From assembly GCA_965246855.1 (NCBI GenBank), contig CBDFFP010000009.1, positions 1 to 64,000 on the forward strand: a DNA stretch of 64,000 nt, given 5' to 3'. Below are positions 1 to 8,560 of the stretch, in pieces; positions within the stretch are counted from its first letter, which is position 1, and every line of letters starts with the position of its first letter. The notes beneath the pieces were generated by a model, which did no database searches, was not told where the DNA came from, and saw only the letters and a program-made list of their open reading frames with translations. The DNA is from UBA1952 sp965246855. Lineage in GTDB: Bacteria > Bacteroidota > Bacteroidia > Chitinophagales > Chitinophagaceae. The translations under genes and the position numbers were made by a program.

Positions 1-150
1 CGGCGCGTTTCCTGTGCGGAGAGAGAGAATGTGGCGCAGAACGCGAAGAAGAGGGAGGAAAAACGGCGCAAAGGGAAAGTGGTTTTGATTGTATCGGCGG
101 AACGGCGAAAAAGTTACAAACAGCGTGGAACAAGTCATTTTCGGAAATCA

Positions 151-219
151 TCTTTCGTCATCCTCGAAGAGGGTCTTAGCGAACGCAAGCCTACAAGATC
201 CCTTCGGTATGACAAAATA
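151..219. repeat. Palindromic dispersed repeat, family B
   Basis: Imperfect inverted repeat: the left arm carries CGTCATCCTCGAAGAGGG and the right arm TCCCTTCGGTATGACAAAA. The same arms occur at 38179-38247, and half an element is seen near 21507-21530. No gene is visible in bases 1-250; the short open frames there are shadows. Confidence 0.6.
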
Positions 220-250
220 TCTCCAACAATTGGCCCCGTATGATTTCAGC

Positions 251-1263
251 CTAATATTTCTTCCGGTCTTTCAGCAATTCCCCCAGCTCAAAAGGCACTA
301 ATTTCTCCGGCAAATCCTTCACGTAGTCATATTCAATCTCGCCCGTTCCGAGATAACCTTCCGGGTCGGGAAATTTCTTAAAACAAGGCCATAGAAAAAG
401 TTCAACAAATTGTCGCTGCGTCCGCTCCGGTAAATGTAATAGCGCCCTTTGTCGCTCGGCATCCACTCGCGGTACATGCCATAGCGCCGCAGGTGGGGCT
501 GCGCCTTCGCCGAATCAATCAGTGCCCGCGCGCGGGTAAAAGAAGACGTCGCAATCAGTTCCTTCAATTTCGCCGGGTCGTTCAGCAGCAGCGCACTTTC
601 AATGCGGGTAAGCACCCAACCCTTGCGCCGGATTTTAAGAATCGTGTACGAAAACAGCGAGTCTTCGGTCCAGAGAAGAAATAAACGGGCGAATAAGGAG
701 CGGCACACCAATCTTGCCCTTTGGCCGGAAAAGCAGGTAGAAATGCGGGTCGTCTTCCGCCATGTCAGACGCGTAGAGAATGCGCTTCGTGTTGGCAATG
801 TTGTCCAGGCTTTTCATCACCTCCATCACGTTTGTGCCTGCCGGGAACGGCTTGTCGTTAATGCTGAAAACGCGGTCCCACTGCGCTTTGGAGCGGATGT
901 TGTCGCGCATCGTCCCTTTGTTGGTGCTGTCCCAAAGCAGGCTGCCATAGGTGTATTCCCTTCCCTTTCTGAGGTACACCGGAATCTGCGCGTAAAAAGC
1001 CGTGTCTGTTCCCCGCGTATAGCTTGCGGTGTAGGTGGCGGCAAGCTCCCCTGGCTCAGCGTAGTTGCGCGGTGCGTTCTGAACGATGCTGTCCAGAATA
1101 TCGCGGGCGGAAAAGCTTTTTGGCTTTTAACGGTGATGCCGTCAAGGTCTTGGTCTTTTAGCTGCGCATGGGCAGATGTCCAAAGGAAGAAAGAAAGGAG
1201 TAGAGCGGGAGAGAAGCAGGCGCATAAGGAGACAAAGAAAGATTCCAAAAGGCGGAAACCCAA
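251..1263 (-). pseudogene. Frameshifted secreted protein of unknown function (copy 1)
   Basis: I do not recognise the family. The start at 1263 gives a good signal peptide ending ALLLSFFLWTSAHAQ. The product then reads LKDQDLDGITVKSQK and continues only by changing frame about three or four times, near 1110, 800-640 and 370, to finish at 251 with ELGELLKDRKKY. It is a paralogue of the gene at 1295-2269, sharing blocks such as RDNIR.KAQWDRVF, PHFYLLF, IRPFISSLD, LIDSAKAQP.LRR and FKKFPDPEGY, so the original reading can be reconstructed. The early block DILDS.V.NAPRNYAEP resembles part of the large CarboxypepD_reg-like secreted proteins of Bacteroidota, but this is weak. It is either a decayed gene or a run of local indel errors. 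Confidence 0.7.
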
Positions 1264-1294
1264 AACCGGAAACCCGGTTTCCGGGAAAAGAAGA

Positions 1295-2269
1295 TTACCG
1301 GAGCGTTTTGTATTCCTTCCGGTCTCTCAGCCATCCCAGCACGCTGAAATATTTCAGTGTCTGCGGGATTTCTCTCTCATAATCATACACAATCTCCACT
1401 TGCGGCAACGTAGCCTTCCGGGTCGGGAAATTTCTTGAACAGCGCCAACGAAATGTTCAGCAGATTGTCGCTTTCATAACTGCGGTGGATTCGATAGCGC
1501 CCATCCGGGCCGGGCTTCCATTCCTTGGAAGACACATTGCGGCGCAGATTGGGTTGTGCCTTTGCCGAATCTATCAATTCCTTTGCGCGGATAAAGGATT
1601 GGGTGAGCGTCAGTGCTTCTCGTTTTGCAGGGTCGTTTATCAATCCTGCCGACTCGTAAAAAGTAGCTACCCAGCCCCGGCGGCGGGATTTTCAGAAGTG
1701 TGTAAAAGAACAAAGAATCTTTGTCAAGAGAAGAGATAAAAGGCCGGATGACAGGCGATATATGCGCCTTCTTCCGGGGCAGAAACAGCAAGTAGAAATG
1801 CGGTTCTTTTTTCGTCTCCGTCAGAAGCAAAAAGTAACGTGTCGCGTGTCTGGGATATCGTCCAGTCTTTTCATGAATGCCAACGTGTTGCTAAAGGCCG
1901 GATACAGTCCATCCTCAAGAGCGAATACTCTGTCCCACTGCGCTTTGTTGCGGATATTGTCCCTTACACCCCCCCTTCTCCAGGCTGTCTTTCTGTAGAA
2001 ATCCGTAGAGAAAATCCCGGGCGCTTTTTCAGAAATACCGGCATTTGTCCATAAAAAGCCGTGTCGGTTCCGCGCGTATAATGCGCTGTGTAAATCCCTC
2101 CAAATGCCATCGGCTCGGCATAATTTCTGGGCGCGTTTTTCACCACACTGTCCAGAATATCGCGCACCGTCAGCTTCTTGGATTTCACGGTGATGCCTGC
2201 GAGGTCTTGGTCTTTGATTTGGGCCGTGGCGGAAATGGAGAGCAGCAGCAGGAGAAGGAGAATGCGCAT
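1295..2269 (-). pseudogene. Frameshifted secreted protein of unknown function (copy 2)
   Basis: Paralogue of the adjacent gene at 251-1263, with only 31 bp between them. The start at 2269 gives the signal peptide MRILLLLLLLSISATAQ followed by IKDQDLAGITVKSKK. The reading continues through DILDSVVKNAPRNYAEP and then needs about four frame changes, near 1980 (beside a seven-C run), 1830, 1650 and 1400. It ends at the TAA at 1295 with LGWLRDRKEYKTLR, which matches the end of copy 1. Lesions differ from those of copy 1, which argues for independent decay or independent sequencing errors rather than duplication of a dead gene. Function unknown; export is inferred from the signal peptide only. Confidence 0.7.
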
Positions 2270-2404
2270 GGGGAGGCGAAGTTCGGACGGAGAAAGCAGT
2301 AAAAGCAAACTTGTATATCTGTTCTGGAAAGATAGAAGTTGCAAATCCCAAATGCCCCCCAAACGCAAAGCGCGCAAAGCCAGATTCCACCTCTTTTCCC
2401 TTCA

Positions 2405-2635
2405 AAATGCCCTTCGCAGACGCCGCAGACCATTCCGCTCGCATAGCAGTCCGTTTCGCTCGCATAGCAGACCATTCCGCTCGCATAGCTAAACATTCCG
2501 AGGAGGCAGCAGCCTATTCCGCGCAAGTAGTTGTTAATTATTTTAACTTAGAAGTTAACTCCGAGCACTTAGTTGTTAACTCCGAGCATTACGCAGACCA
2601 ATCCGAGCTCTTGGTTAAGTAATCCTAATCATGTA
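2405..2635. repeat. 21-bp periodic degenerate repeat array R1
   Basis: From 2426 the sequence falls into consecutive 21-base units with no slippage for at least nine units. Units at 2426, 2447 and 2468 share CATTCCGCTCGCATAG or close variants; later units carry TTAACTCCGAGCA or CCAATCCGAGC at the same phase. A weaker unit lies at 2405. One plus-strand frame is open across the array and would read as seven-residue repeats (DHSARIA, VRFARIA, VNSEHLV). It has no recognisable protein start context, so I treat it as intergenic. The array lies between the broken gene ending its 5' end at 2269 and lpxH at 2782. Similar 21-bp arrays are at 17195, 24688, 41836 and 56219. Confidence 0.8.
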
Positions 2636-2781
2636 TCGGGCTCCTGAACGCCCAAAACGGACATCTGACTGCTCCAAATCTTATTCTATCAATAAAAAAG
2701 AGAAAACTTGGAGCAAGATGCCGACATAGGGAAACCCGAAACCCGAAACAGAAAACCCGAAACCTAATTTCGCCTCCGCCC

Positions 2782-3546
2782 ATGCACCTGCCGCCCGGAA
2801 AAAAAGTCTATTTCGCCTCCGATTTTCACCTCGGTATTCCCAATCCGCAGGAAAGCCGCGCGCGGGAAAAACGCCTCGTGCAGTGGCTGTCGGAAATAGA
2901 GAAAGACGCGGCACTCCTCTTCCTGGTCGGCGATATTTTCGACGTCTGGTTTGAGTATAAACACGTGGTTCCCAAAGGCTTCACCCGCTTCCTCGGCAAG
3001 CTGGCCGAATTGCGCGACGGCGGGCTTCAGATAGAAGCTTTCACCGGCAACCACGACCTGTGGATGCGCGGTTATTTTGAGGAAGAACTGGACATTCCCG
3101 TTCACCACGCACCTATTGAGCGCACCATCAACGGCAAGCAGTTTTTCATCGGTCACGGCGACGGCCTCGGCCCCGGCGACCACGGCTACAAGCTCCTCAA
3201 AAAGGTTCTTTCCAACCGCGCGACGCAATGGCTTTATCGCCGCCTTCACCCCGATACCGGCGTGGGTCTTGCCACATGGGCTTCCCAAAAAGGCCCGAAG
3301 CACGCCGAAGCGCAGGCAAAGGACGTTTTTCAAGGCCCGGAAAAAGAGTGGCTCGTGCAGTTTTGTTTGGAGACCTTAAAGCAGCGCCCCGTGGATTATT
3401 TTATCTTCGGCCACCGCCACCTTGCGATTGATTATCCCCTGCCCGGCGGCAGCCGCTATCTCAACCTCGGCGACTGGATTACCTTCAACACCTACGCCGT
3501 TTTCGACGGCGAAAACCTTTCCCTCAAAACCTTTCAAACCCCATGA
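2782..3546 (+). CDS. lpxH: UDP-2,3-diacylglucosamine diphosphatase
   Basis: Metallophosphoesterase of lipid A synthesis that hydrolyses UDP-2,3-diacylglucosamine to lipid X and UMP at the inner face of the cytoplasmic membrane. The 254 residues show the full motif set: SDFHLG (13-18), GDIFDVW (50-56), GNHD (89-92), HGDGLG, and GHRH near residue 212, which supply the two-metal site. Length is normal for LpxH. It overlaps the following phosphatase gene by 4 bp (ATGA), so the two are translationally coupled. Its start lies about 150 bp downstream of array R1. Confidence 0.93.
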   Translation: MHLPPGKKVYFASDFHLGIPNPQESRAREKRLVQWLSEIEKDAALLFLVGDIFDVWFEYKHVVPKGFTRFLGKLAELRDGGLQIEAFTGNHDLWMRGYFEEELDIPVHHAPIERTINGKQFFIGHGDGLGPGDHGYKLLKKVLSNRATQWLYRRLHPDTGVGLATWASQKGPKHAEAQAKDVFQGPEKEWLVQFCLETLKQRPVDYFIFGHRHLAIDYPLPGGSRYLNLGDWITFNTYAVFDGENLSLKTFQTP

Positions 3547-4031
3547 AACGCACCCTCGTTTTGATACGCCATGCCAAGTCGGACTGGGGAAACGCCACGC
3601 TCCGCGACTATGACCGCCCGCTGAACGCGCGCGGTTTGCGCGACGCACCGGCACTGGGAAAACGGATGCGGGAAAGGGATTTTCTGCCCGACCTTATCGT
3701 CGCTTCTACGGCGCAGCGCGCTGCCGAAACCGCGCGTTTGGTGGCAGAAGGAATGGGCTTTCCGGAAGAAAAAATTCAGTGGGAAGACACGCTCTACCAC
3801 GCGCCGCCGTCGGTGATGGAAGATGTTCTCTTTGGCCTGGAAGACGACCTTCGCCGCGTGTTTCTGGTGGCCCACAATCCCGGCATTTCCGAATTTGCGC
3901 GGCAGCTTTTGCCTCATCTTTTTTTGGAAGAAATGCCCACCTGCTGCGCCATAGCGATAGAAATTGATGCGGAACGCTGGACAGATTTGCCCACCGCCAA
4001 AAAGACGCCGCTTTTTACAGACACCCCCTAA
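3543..4031 (+). CDS. SixA-like histidine phosphatase
   Basis: 162-residue protein of the histidine phosphatase branch that contains SixA. The catalytic RHAKSDW is at residues 8-14, R.L..RG follows (LNARGLRDA), and the second catalytic histidine is in VAHNPG near residue 109. SixA of Escherichia coli dephosphorylates His-phosphorylated proteins; the substrate here is not visible from sequence. The start overlaps the lpxH stop by 4 bp and the next gene follows after 24 bp, so it is the middle gene of a three-gene unit. Confidence 0.85.
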   Translation: MKRTLVLIRHAKSDWGNATLRDYDRPLNARGLRDAPALGKRMRERDFLPDLIVASTAQRAAETARLVAEGMGFPEEKIQWEDTLYHAPPSVMEDVLFGLEDDLRRVFLVAHNPGISEFARQLLPHLFLEEMPTCCAIAIEIDAERWTDLPTAKKTPLFTDTP

Positions 4032-4055
4032 AAATCCTTCGGAAAGGACTTACTG

Positions 4056-5504
4056 ATGAACGCAGGACTCGAAACACTGGTTACCCTTTTTAAAGACCAT
4101 TTTGGCGAAGAACCGCAAACGCAGACCCGCATTGCGCAGTCGGGTTCCGACCGCAGATATTTCCGCCTCACTGCCGGAAAAAAATCAGCGATTGGCACGC
4201 TGAGCGACAACGCGGCGGAAAACAATTCCTTTTTCTACTTCACCGACCTTCTGCGCAAACACGAAATCCGCGTGCCCGAAGTGTATGCCCGCAGCCGCGA
4301 CCGCAAGGCGTATTTGCAGGAAGACCTCGGCGGCGAAAGTCTGTTTTCCCGCTTGGAAAAAGAGGGCCAAACGCCCACTGTAAAAGCCCTCTATCAAAAG
4401 GCGCTTCACGAGTTGGCACGCGTGCAATGGATTGCGGGTCGCGAAGCGGATTTTAAACAATGCTGGGCCACCAAAGCGTTTGACGAGCGCGCGATTATGG
4501 CCGATTTGCTCTACTTCAAGTACTACTTCGCCGACCTTCAGCGCATCTCTTACGACAAGCAGGCGCTGGCGGAAGAGATGGAAAACATGGCGCGCGAACT
4601 GGGCCGCTACCAGCCGCAAATGCTGATGTACCGCGACTTCCAAAGCCGCAACATCATGGTGTTGCCGAAAGGAGAAATTGCGCTCATCGATTATCAGGGC
4701 GCGATGCAGGGGCCACCGCAATACGACATTGCTTCGCTCCTGTGGCAGGCCAAAGCCGCCCTACCCGATAGCTGGAAGGAAGAGCTTTTCAATTCCTATT
4801 TAGAGTCGGTAAAGGAAACGGGAATGCGCATCGACGAGTTGCATTTCCGGCGTGGCTATGGGCAGTTTGTGCTACTCCGCTTGTTGCAGGTTTTGGGCGC
4901 GTATGGCTTCCGGGGAATGCTGGAACGGAAGTCGCATTTCCTCACTTCTATCGCGCCTGCGCTGCGGAATCTCCACAGCTTTTTAGATAAAAATCCGCAG
5001 GTTCCGGCCTACCCGGAAATGCGGAATCTATTGATGCGCCTCACGCAGGACGACATCATTCGCCGCTACGCGCCCCCGGAAAAAGACGCAGTTCCGAAAC
5101 TCACCATCACCATCCAATCTTTTAGCTACAAAAGAGGCTATCCCGAAGACCCAAGCGGCAACGGCGGCGGCTTTGTGTTTGACTGTCGCGGCATCCTGAA
5201 CCCCGGGCGCTTTGCCGAATACAAACACCTAAGCGGACTGGATGAAGATGTGCAGCGCTTTCTGGAAGAACAGACGCGGATGCCGGAATTTTTGGAGAAG
5301 ATAGAAGATGCGCTTTCCATCTCTATCGACGACTACCTGCAACGCGGTTTTGAAAGCCTGACGATTAGCTTTGGCTGCACGGGCGGGCAACACCGCAGCG
5401 TGTATGCGTCGGAGCAGATTGCGGCGTGGATTGGCCGGCGCTATGGGATTGGCTGCGTGGCAGTGCATCATAACCGGGAGCAGTGGAGAACGGAGGTGGA
5501 GTGA
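4056..5504 (+). CDS. Sugar-kinase-like (APH fold) protein fused to RapZ C-terminal domain
   Basis: 482 residues in two domains. Residues 1-340 have the aminoglycoside phosphotransferase/choline kinase fold, with catalytic MYRDFQSRNI (D194, N199) and IDYQGAM (D212). This is the branch containing AmgK-type N-acetylmuramate/N-acetylglucosamine kinases. Residues about 352-482 match the C-terminal domain of RapZ: SFSYKRGYPED, VFDCRGILNPGR, and ISFGCTGGQHRSV. In enterobacteria that domain senses glucosamine-6-phosphate and binds the GlmZ small RNA. The RapZ P-loop domain is absent. The pairing suggests amino-sugar recycling or cell-wall precursor control; that role is inference. It follows lpxH and the SixA-like gene in one operon. 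Confidence 0.85.
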   Translation: MNAGLETLVTLFKDHFGEEPQTQTRIAQSGSDRRYFRLTAGKKSAIGTLSDNAAENNSFFYFTDLLRKHEIRVPEVYARSRDRKAYLQEDLGGESLFSRLEKEGQTPTVKALYQKALHELARVQWIAGREADFKQCWATKAFDERAIMADLLYFKYYFADLQRISYDKQALAEEMENMARELGRYQPQMLMYRDFQSRNIMVLPKGEIALIDYQGAMQGPPQYDIASLLWQAKAALPDSWKEELFNSYLESVKETGMRIDELHFRRGYGQFVLLRLLQVLGAYGFRGMLERKSHFLTSIAPALRNLHSFLDKNPQVPAYPEMRNLLMRLTQDDIIRRYAPPEKDAVPKLTITIQSFSYKRGYPEDPSGNGGGFVFDCRGILNPGRFAEYKHLSGLDEDVQRFLEEQTRMPEFLEKIEDALSISIDDYLQRGFESLTISFGCTGGQHRSVYASEQIAAWIGRRYGIGCVAVHHNREQWRTEVE

Positions 5505-5572
5505 TTGTTGCGGGTTGGCTAAAAAGAAAGGCACATTGTTTTGTATTTCCCTTCCCTAATAAAACCCTTCAA

Positions 5573-6298
5573 ATGAAAATTCTATTCTTCCTTTTAATCT
5601 TTCTGTTTTGGAACTCCGCTCAAAGCCAAATTCCACTTCAAAACTTCTTCCCGAAAGAAATAATAAAAATAGATTTAAGTGCCAGAAGGGAAGCAGAAAT
5701 CAACCGGCAAGCGGAACTTCTAAAGAAGTCTCGCTTAACACAACCGGAAAAAGCGGAACTTGATGCCTTGTTGGACAAGCACGGCGAAGTTGTTCAAAGT
5801 ATATGGGACATTACTAGCCAAGAATGTAGTTGGTACTGCGGTGGCGGCAACTACGATGTGAAGGCCTCTTCCCAGTTGCGCTCCCCAAAAGGAGTAATTT
5901 ATAAAGCGGAATACGCCAACGATTTAAGCTATAAAACCGCTTGGGTAGAAGGCAAAGAAGGTGATGGAGTTGGTGAATTTTTGGAATATTATTTTAAGAA
6001 TAAAAGCCCGCGAGTAACCAAAATCATCATTTCGAATGGCTACATGAAATCAGAGGTTACTTGGAAAGAAAATAACAGAGTTAAAAGGCTCAAACTGTAC
6101 GCGAATGGAAAGACGGTAGGAATTTTGAACTTAAAGGACAGCCGCACCGACCAGATTTTTGATGTTGACACTTTAGGACACAACAAAAATGGGAGTGATT
6201 TACTTCTTAAATTTGAAATAGTAGAAGTATATAAGGGCGGTGAAGCGAACGACACAGCGATAACTGAGATATATTTTGACGGTATTGACGTACATTGA
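5573..6298 (+). CDS. Secreted protein with NADase-type glycan-binding-like domain
   Basis: 241 residues. I chose the ATG at 5573 because it starts a clean signal peptide (MKILFFLLIFLFWNSAQSQ); the frame is open further upstream but without such a start. The C-terminal part (about 95-241) resembles the discoidin-like glycan-binding domain associated with secreted NADases: TAWVEG..GDGVGE, ISNGY.KSE, NNRVKRLKLYANG, FEIVEVYKGG..ND. The N-terminal part is charged and helical. Export to periplasm or outside is likely; a glycan ligand is inferred. Base composition is AT-richer than neighbours, and a dispersed repeat copy follows its stop, hinting at acquisition. Confidence 0.65.
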   Translation: MKILFFLLIFLFWNSAQSQIPLQNFFPKEIIKIDLSARREAEINRQAELLKKSRLTQPEKAELDALLDKHGEVVQSIWDITSQECSWYCGGGNYDVKASSQLRSPKGVIYKAEYANDLSYKTAWVEGKEGDGVGEFLEYYFKNKSPRVTKIIISNGYMKSEVTWKENNRVKRLKLYANGKTVGILNLKDSRTDQIFDVDTLGHNKNGSDLLLKFEIVEVYKGGEANDTAITEIYFDGIDVH

Positions 6299-6346
6299 AA
6301 TCATCTTGCGAATAGATGGGAATCCCCACGGCTCGGCGAATGCTCT

Positions 6347-6424
6347 CCCCGTTCGGCCAAGTCTGAAGCGCAAGTTTTTGTGCATTAGCCGACTTGGTCG
6401 GGGCAGTTTGCAGTCTTCAGACTA
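6347..6424 (-). repeat. Dispersed ~77-bp repeat, inverted copy
   Basis: The reverse complement shares AGTCTGAAGACTGC, CGACCAAGTCGGCTAA and CTTGGCCGAACGGGG, in the same order and spacing, with the direct copies at 25123-25200 and 25705-25781. It fills the gap between two convergent gene ends (stop at 6298, rng stop at 6429). Each unit contains short palindromes (GCAGTCTTCAGACT). Confidence 0.7.
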
Positions 6425-6428
6425 TGCC

Positions 6429-7985
6429 CTACAACCGAATCGCCTCTTCTGTCTTCGCATCAAAAAACTTGTACTCCAAAATCCCCGCGTCGTTATCCTC
6501 TACCACTTTCAGCGTTTTCAGCTCATAGGTTTTCTTCCATTTTTTGGAGATGCTGTTCAGGATGCCTTTCGTCAGATACGCCGCTAGGATCGGGTTTACC
6601 AGCAGGTGTAACGCACGATGGCCCTGACTCACGAGGTATTTTAAATCTCGCTCCATATCGTCGGCAATTAACACCGACGGGCCGATTTTCCCGGTTCCTT
6701 TGCAACACGGACACTGCTCCAGCGTAGAAATCGTGATTTCCGGGCGCAGGCGCTGCCGCGTAATCTGCATCAGCCCAAACTTGGAAAGCGGCAAAACCGT
6801 GTGGCGCGCGCGGTCCGTCGCCATGGCTTCTTCCATCGCGTCGTGTACGTGCTTCCGGTTTTCCGGCAGGCGCATGTCGATAAAATCTATCGTCAGGATG
6901 CCACCCAAATCGCGCAGCCGCATTTGCCGGGCAATCTCTTTAATGCATTCCAGATTAGTTTGCAACGCATTTGCCTCCTGATTCGCTTCTGCCGGGCGCG
7001 TGCCGGAGTTCACGTCAATCACGTGCATCGCTTCTGTATGCTCAATAATCAGATACGCACCGGAGGGTAAACTTACTGTCCGGCCAAACGCGGCTTTTAC
7101 CTGTTTAGTAATATTATACGTGTCAAAAACCGGCTGCGCGTTATTATACAACGAAACGATTTCGGCTTTTTCTGGGGCAATGCGCGTAATGTATTGCATT
7201 ACTTCTTCCAACAATTTCTTGTCGTTCACCACAATTTTCTGGAACGAATCGTTCAGCAAATCGCGCAGAATAGACGTGGTTTTGTCGCGCTCGCCGAGGA
7301 TTTTTTGGGGTGCTTTTGCGCTTTTCAGATTCTCCTGTATTGCCTTCCACGACGCTTCCAAATCCATAATATCCCCATGCAACTCCGCCGTATTTTTGCC
7401 TTCGGCAGCCGTGCGGATGATGATTCCCAGATTTTTAGGCTTAATCGCTTCTACAATACGTTGCAGCCGCCGACGCTCTTCGGAAGAGTGAATTTTTCGC
7501 GAAACAGAAATCGTATCATTAAAAGGCGTCATCACCAGAAAGCGTCCCGGAAGGGAAACTTCGCAGCTCAACCGCGGCCCTTTCGTGGAAATCGGCTCTT
7601 TCAGTATCTGGACAATCACTTCCGGCTTGCCCGCCATCACGTCCACAATCTTCCCGGATTTGGGAATTTCCGGTGCGTTCTCAAACTTGCCGAAGTCTTT
7701 TCCCCATGGAGGGTTGCCCGAAATCGCGCCTTGCGTAAAGCGCAGGAGCGAGCCGAAGAAAGGCGACAAATCCGTATAGTGAAGAAATGCGTCCTTCTCA
7801 AAACCCACGTCAACAAAGGCCGCGTTGAGGCCGGGCATCAGTTTTTTCACTTTTCCGAGGTAGAAATCGCCTACCGAAAAGCCGTCTTTTCCCTGCTCGT
7901 AGTGAAGTTCTACAAGCTTTTTATCTTCCAGCAGGGCAATCTCTACGCCTTCTTCGCGGGCGTTAATAATTAGTTCTTTTGTCAT
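6429..7985 (-). CDS. rng: Ribonuclease E/G family endoribonuclease
   Basis: 518-residue RNase G-type enzyme that cleaves single-stranded AU-rich RNA in rRNA maturation and mRNA decay. Seen: the N-terminal S1-like region (GDFYLGKVKKLMPGLNAAF, 39-57), the DNase-like catalytic aspartates in VIDVNSG (D324) and TIDFIDM (D367), and the zinc-link cysteines in EQCPCCKG (425-428). The long C-terminal scaffold of RNase E is absent, as expected for RNase G. It is the last gene of the HU-TPR-ribosomal protein-rng cluster typical of Bacteroidota, though 444 bp separate it from the preceding small gene. Confidence 0.93.
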   Translation of the reverse strand: MTKELIINAREEGVEIALLEDKKLVELHYEQGKDGFSVGDFYLGKVKKLMPGLNAAFVDVGFEKDAFLHYTDLSPFFGSLLRFTQGAISGNPPWGKDFGKFENAPEIPKSGKIVDVMAGKPEVIVQILKEPISTKGPRLSCEVSLPGRFLVMTPFNDTISVSRKIHSSEERRRLQRIVEAIKPKNLGIIIRTAAEGKNTAELHGDIMDLEASWKAIQENLKSAKAPQKILGERDKTTSILRDLLNDSFQKIVVNDKKLLEEVMQYITRIAPEKAEIVSLYNNAQPVFDTYNITKQVKAAFGRTVSLPSGAYLIIEHTEAMHVIDVNSGTRPAEANQEANALQTNLECIKEIARQMRLRDLGGILTIDFIDMRLPENRKHVHDAMEEAMATDRARHTVLPLSKFGLMQITRQRLRPEITISTLEQCPCCKGTGKIGPSVLIADDMERDLKYLVSQGHRALHLLVNPILAAYLTKGILNSISKKWKKTYELKTLKVVEDNDAGILEYKFFDAKTEEAIRL

Positions 7986-8429
7986 GGAGCCAGATATGGC
8001 ACCCTTTTAATTTTCCTCAATGCAACCCTTTTATTTGTATTTCGTAACGTCTTAATCAATTGGAAGTCATGCGCAAGCAATCGGAGTTCTATTTTGGGCG
8101 GTCCCCTTCGGATCGGGCTATCCGCTGCTATCCCTGGCGCAATAGCTGGACGCTCTGTTCCTGAAAAGATAAACCAAGGTGGATTGGCGCACGCCCGGCG
8201 CTACAGCACCGGGTACTGACCAGAACGTGGGAACGCTCGGTACCCGGTGCGGTAGCGCCGGGCATCGTCCGACTTTACAGTTAGCACGTATTCTTTCCGT
8301 AACCAGTTCATCATGGCCGAACATTCGCTCCGGCATAACTATCCAAACAAGAATGGCTTTTCCTTTCCCACAACGCATCCTAAAAGGGCAGTTGTAGAAA
8401 AGGAAAAGCGTCCCACTCTTGAGCGAGTC
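7986..8429. other. Intergenic region without a gene
   Basis: 444 bp between the rng start and the small ribosomal protein gene stop. It holds the hairpin at 8193-8263 and a short repeat-like stretch around 8095-8160 (CTTCGGATCGGGCTATCCG). Open frames across it are shadows of the palindromes. No promoter of the Bacteroidetes form is obvious. Confidence 0.5.
8193..8263. repeat. Large palindromic element, 23-bp arms
   Basis: Left arm 8193-8215 and right arm 8241-8263 are reverse complements with one mismatch; the arms begin GCCCGGCGCTAC and end CACCGGGTA. The 25-nt loop would give a very stable hairpin in RNA. It resembles a REP-type dispersed palindrome more than a terminator because no T-run follows on either strand. 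Confidence 0.8.
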
Positions 8430-8519
8430 TTATTTCTTCTTATGACGATTCTTACGCAGGCGTTTCTTGCGCTTGTGAGTAGCAATCTTATGACGTTTTC
8501 TTTTCTTACCGCAAGGCAT
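8430..8519 (-). CDS. Small basic ribosomal protein, AURKAIP1/COX24 (mS38/bS22-like) domain
   Basis: 29-residue protein beginning MPCGKKRKRHK and ending RLRKNRHKKK, with about two thirds Lys/Arg/His. It matches the very short AURKAIP1/COX24-domain proteins found throughout Bacteroidota, related to mitochondrial mS38 and actinobacterial bS22, which bind the small subunit. I place it by this pattern and by its position between the TPR gene and rng, where this family is commonly found. It is too short for ordinary gene callers. Confidence 0.8.
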   Translation of the reverse strand: MPCGKKRKRHKIATHKRKKRLRKNRHKKK

Positions 8520-8560
8520 GGTACAAATAAAGGGGTTGAGGAAAAAGGGGGTTGATTCTT

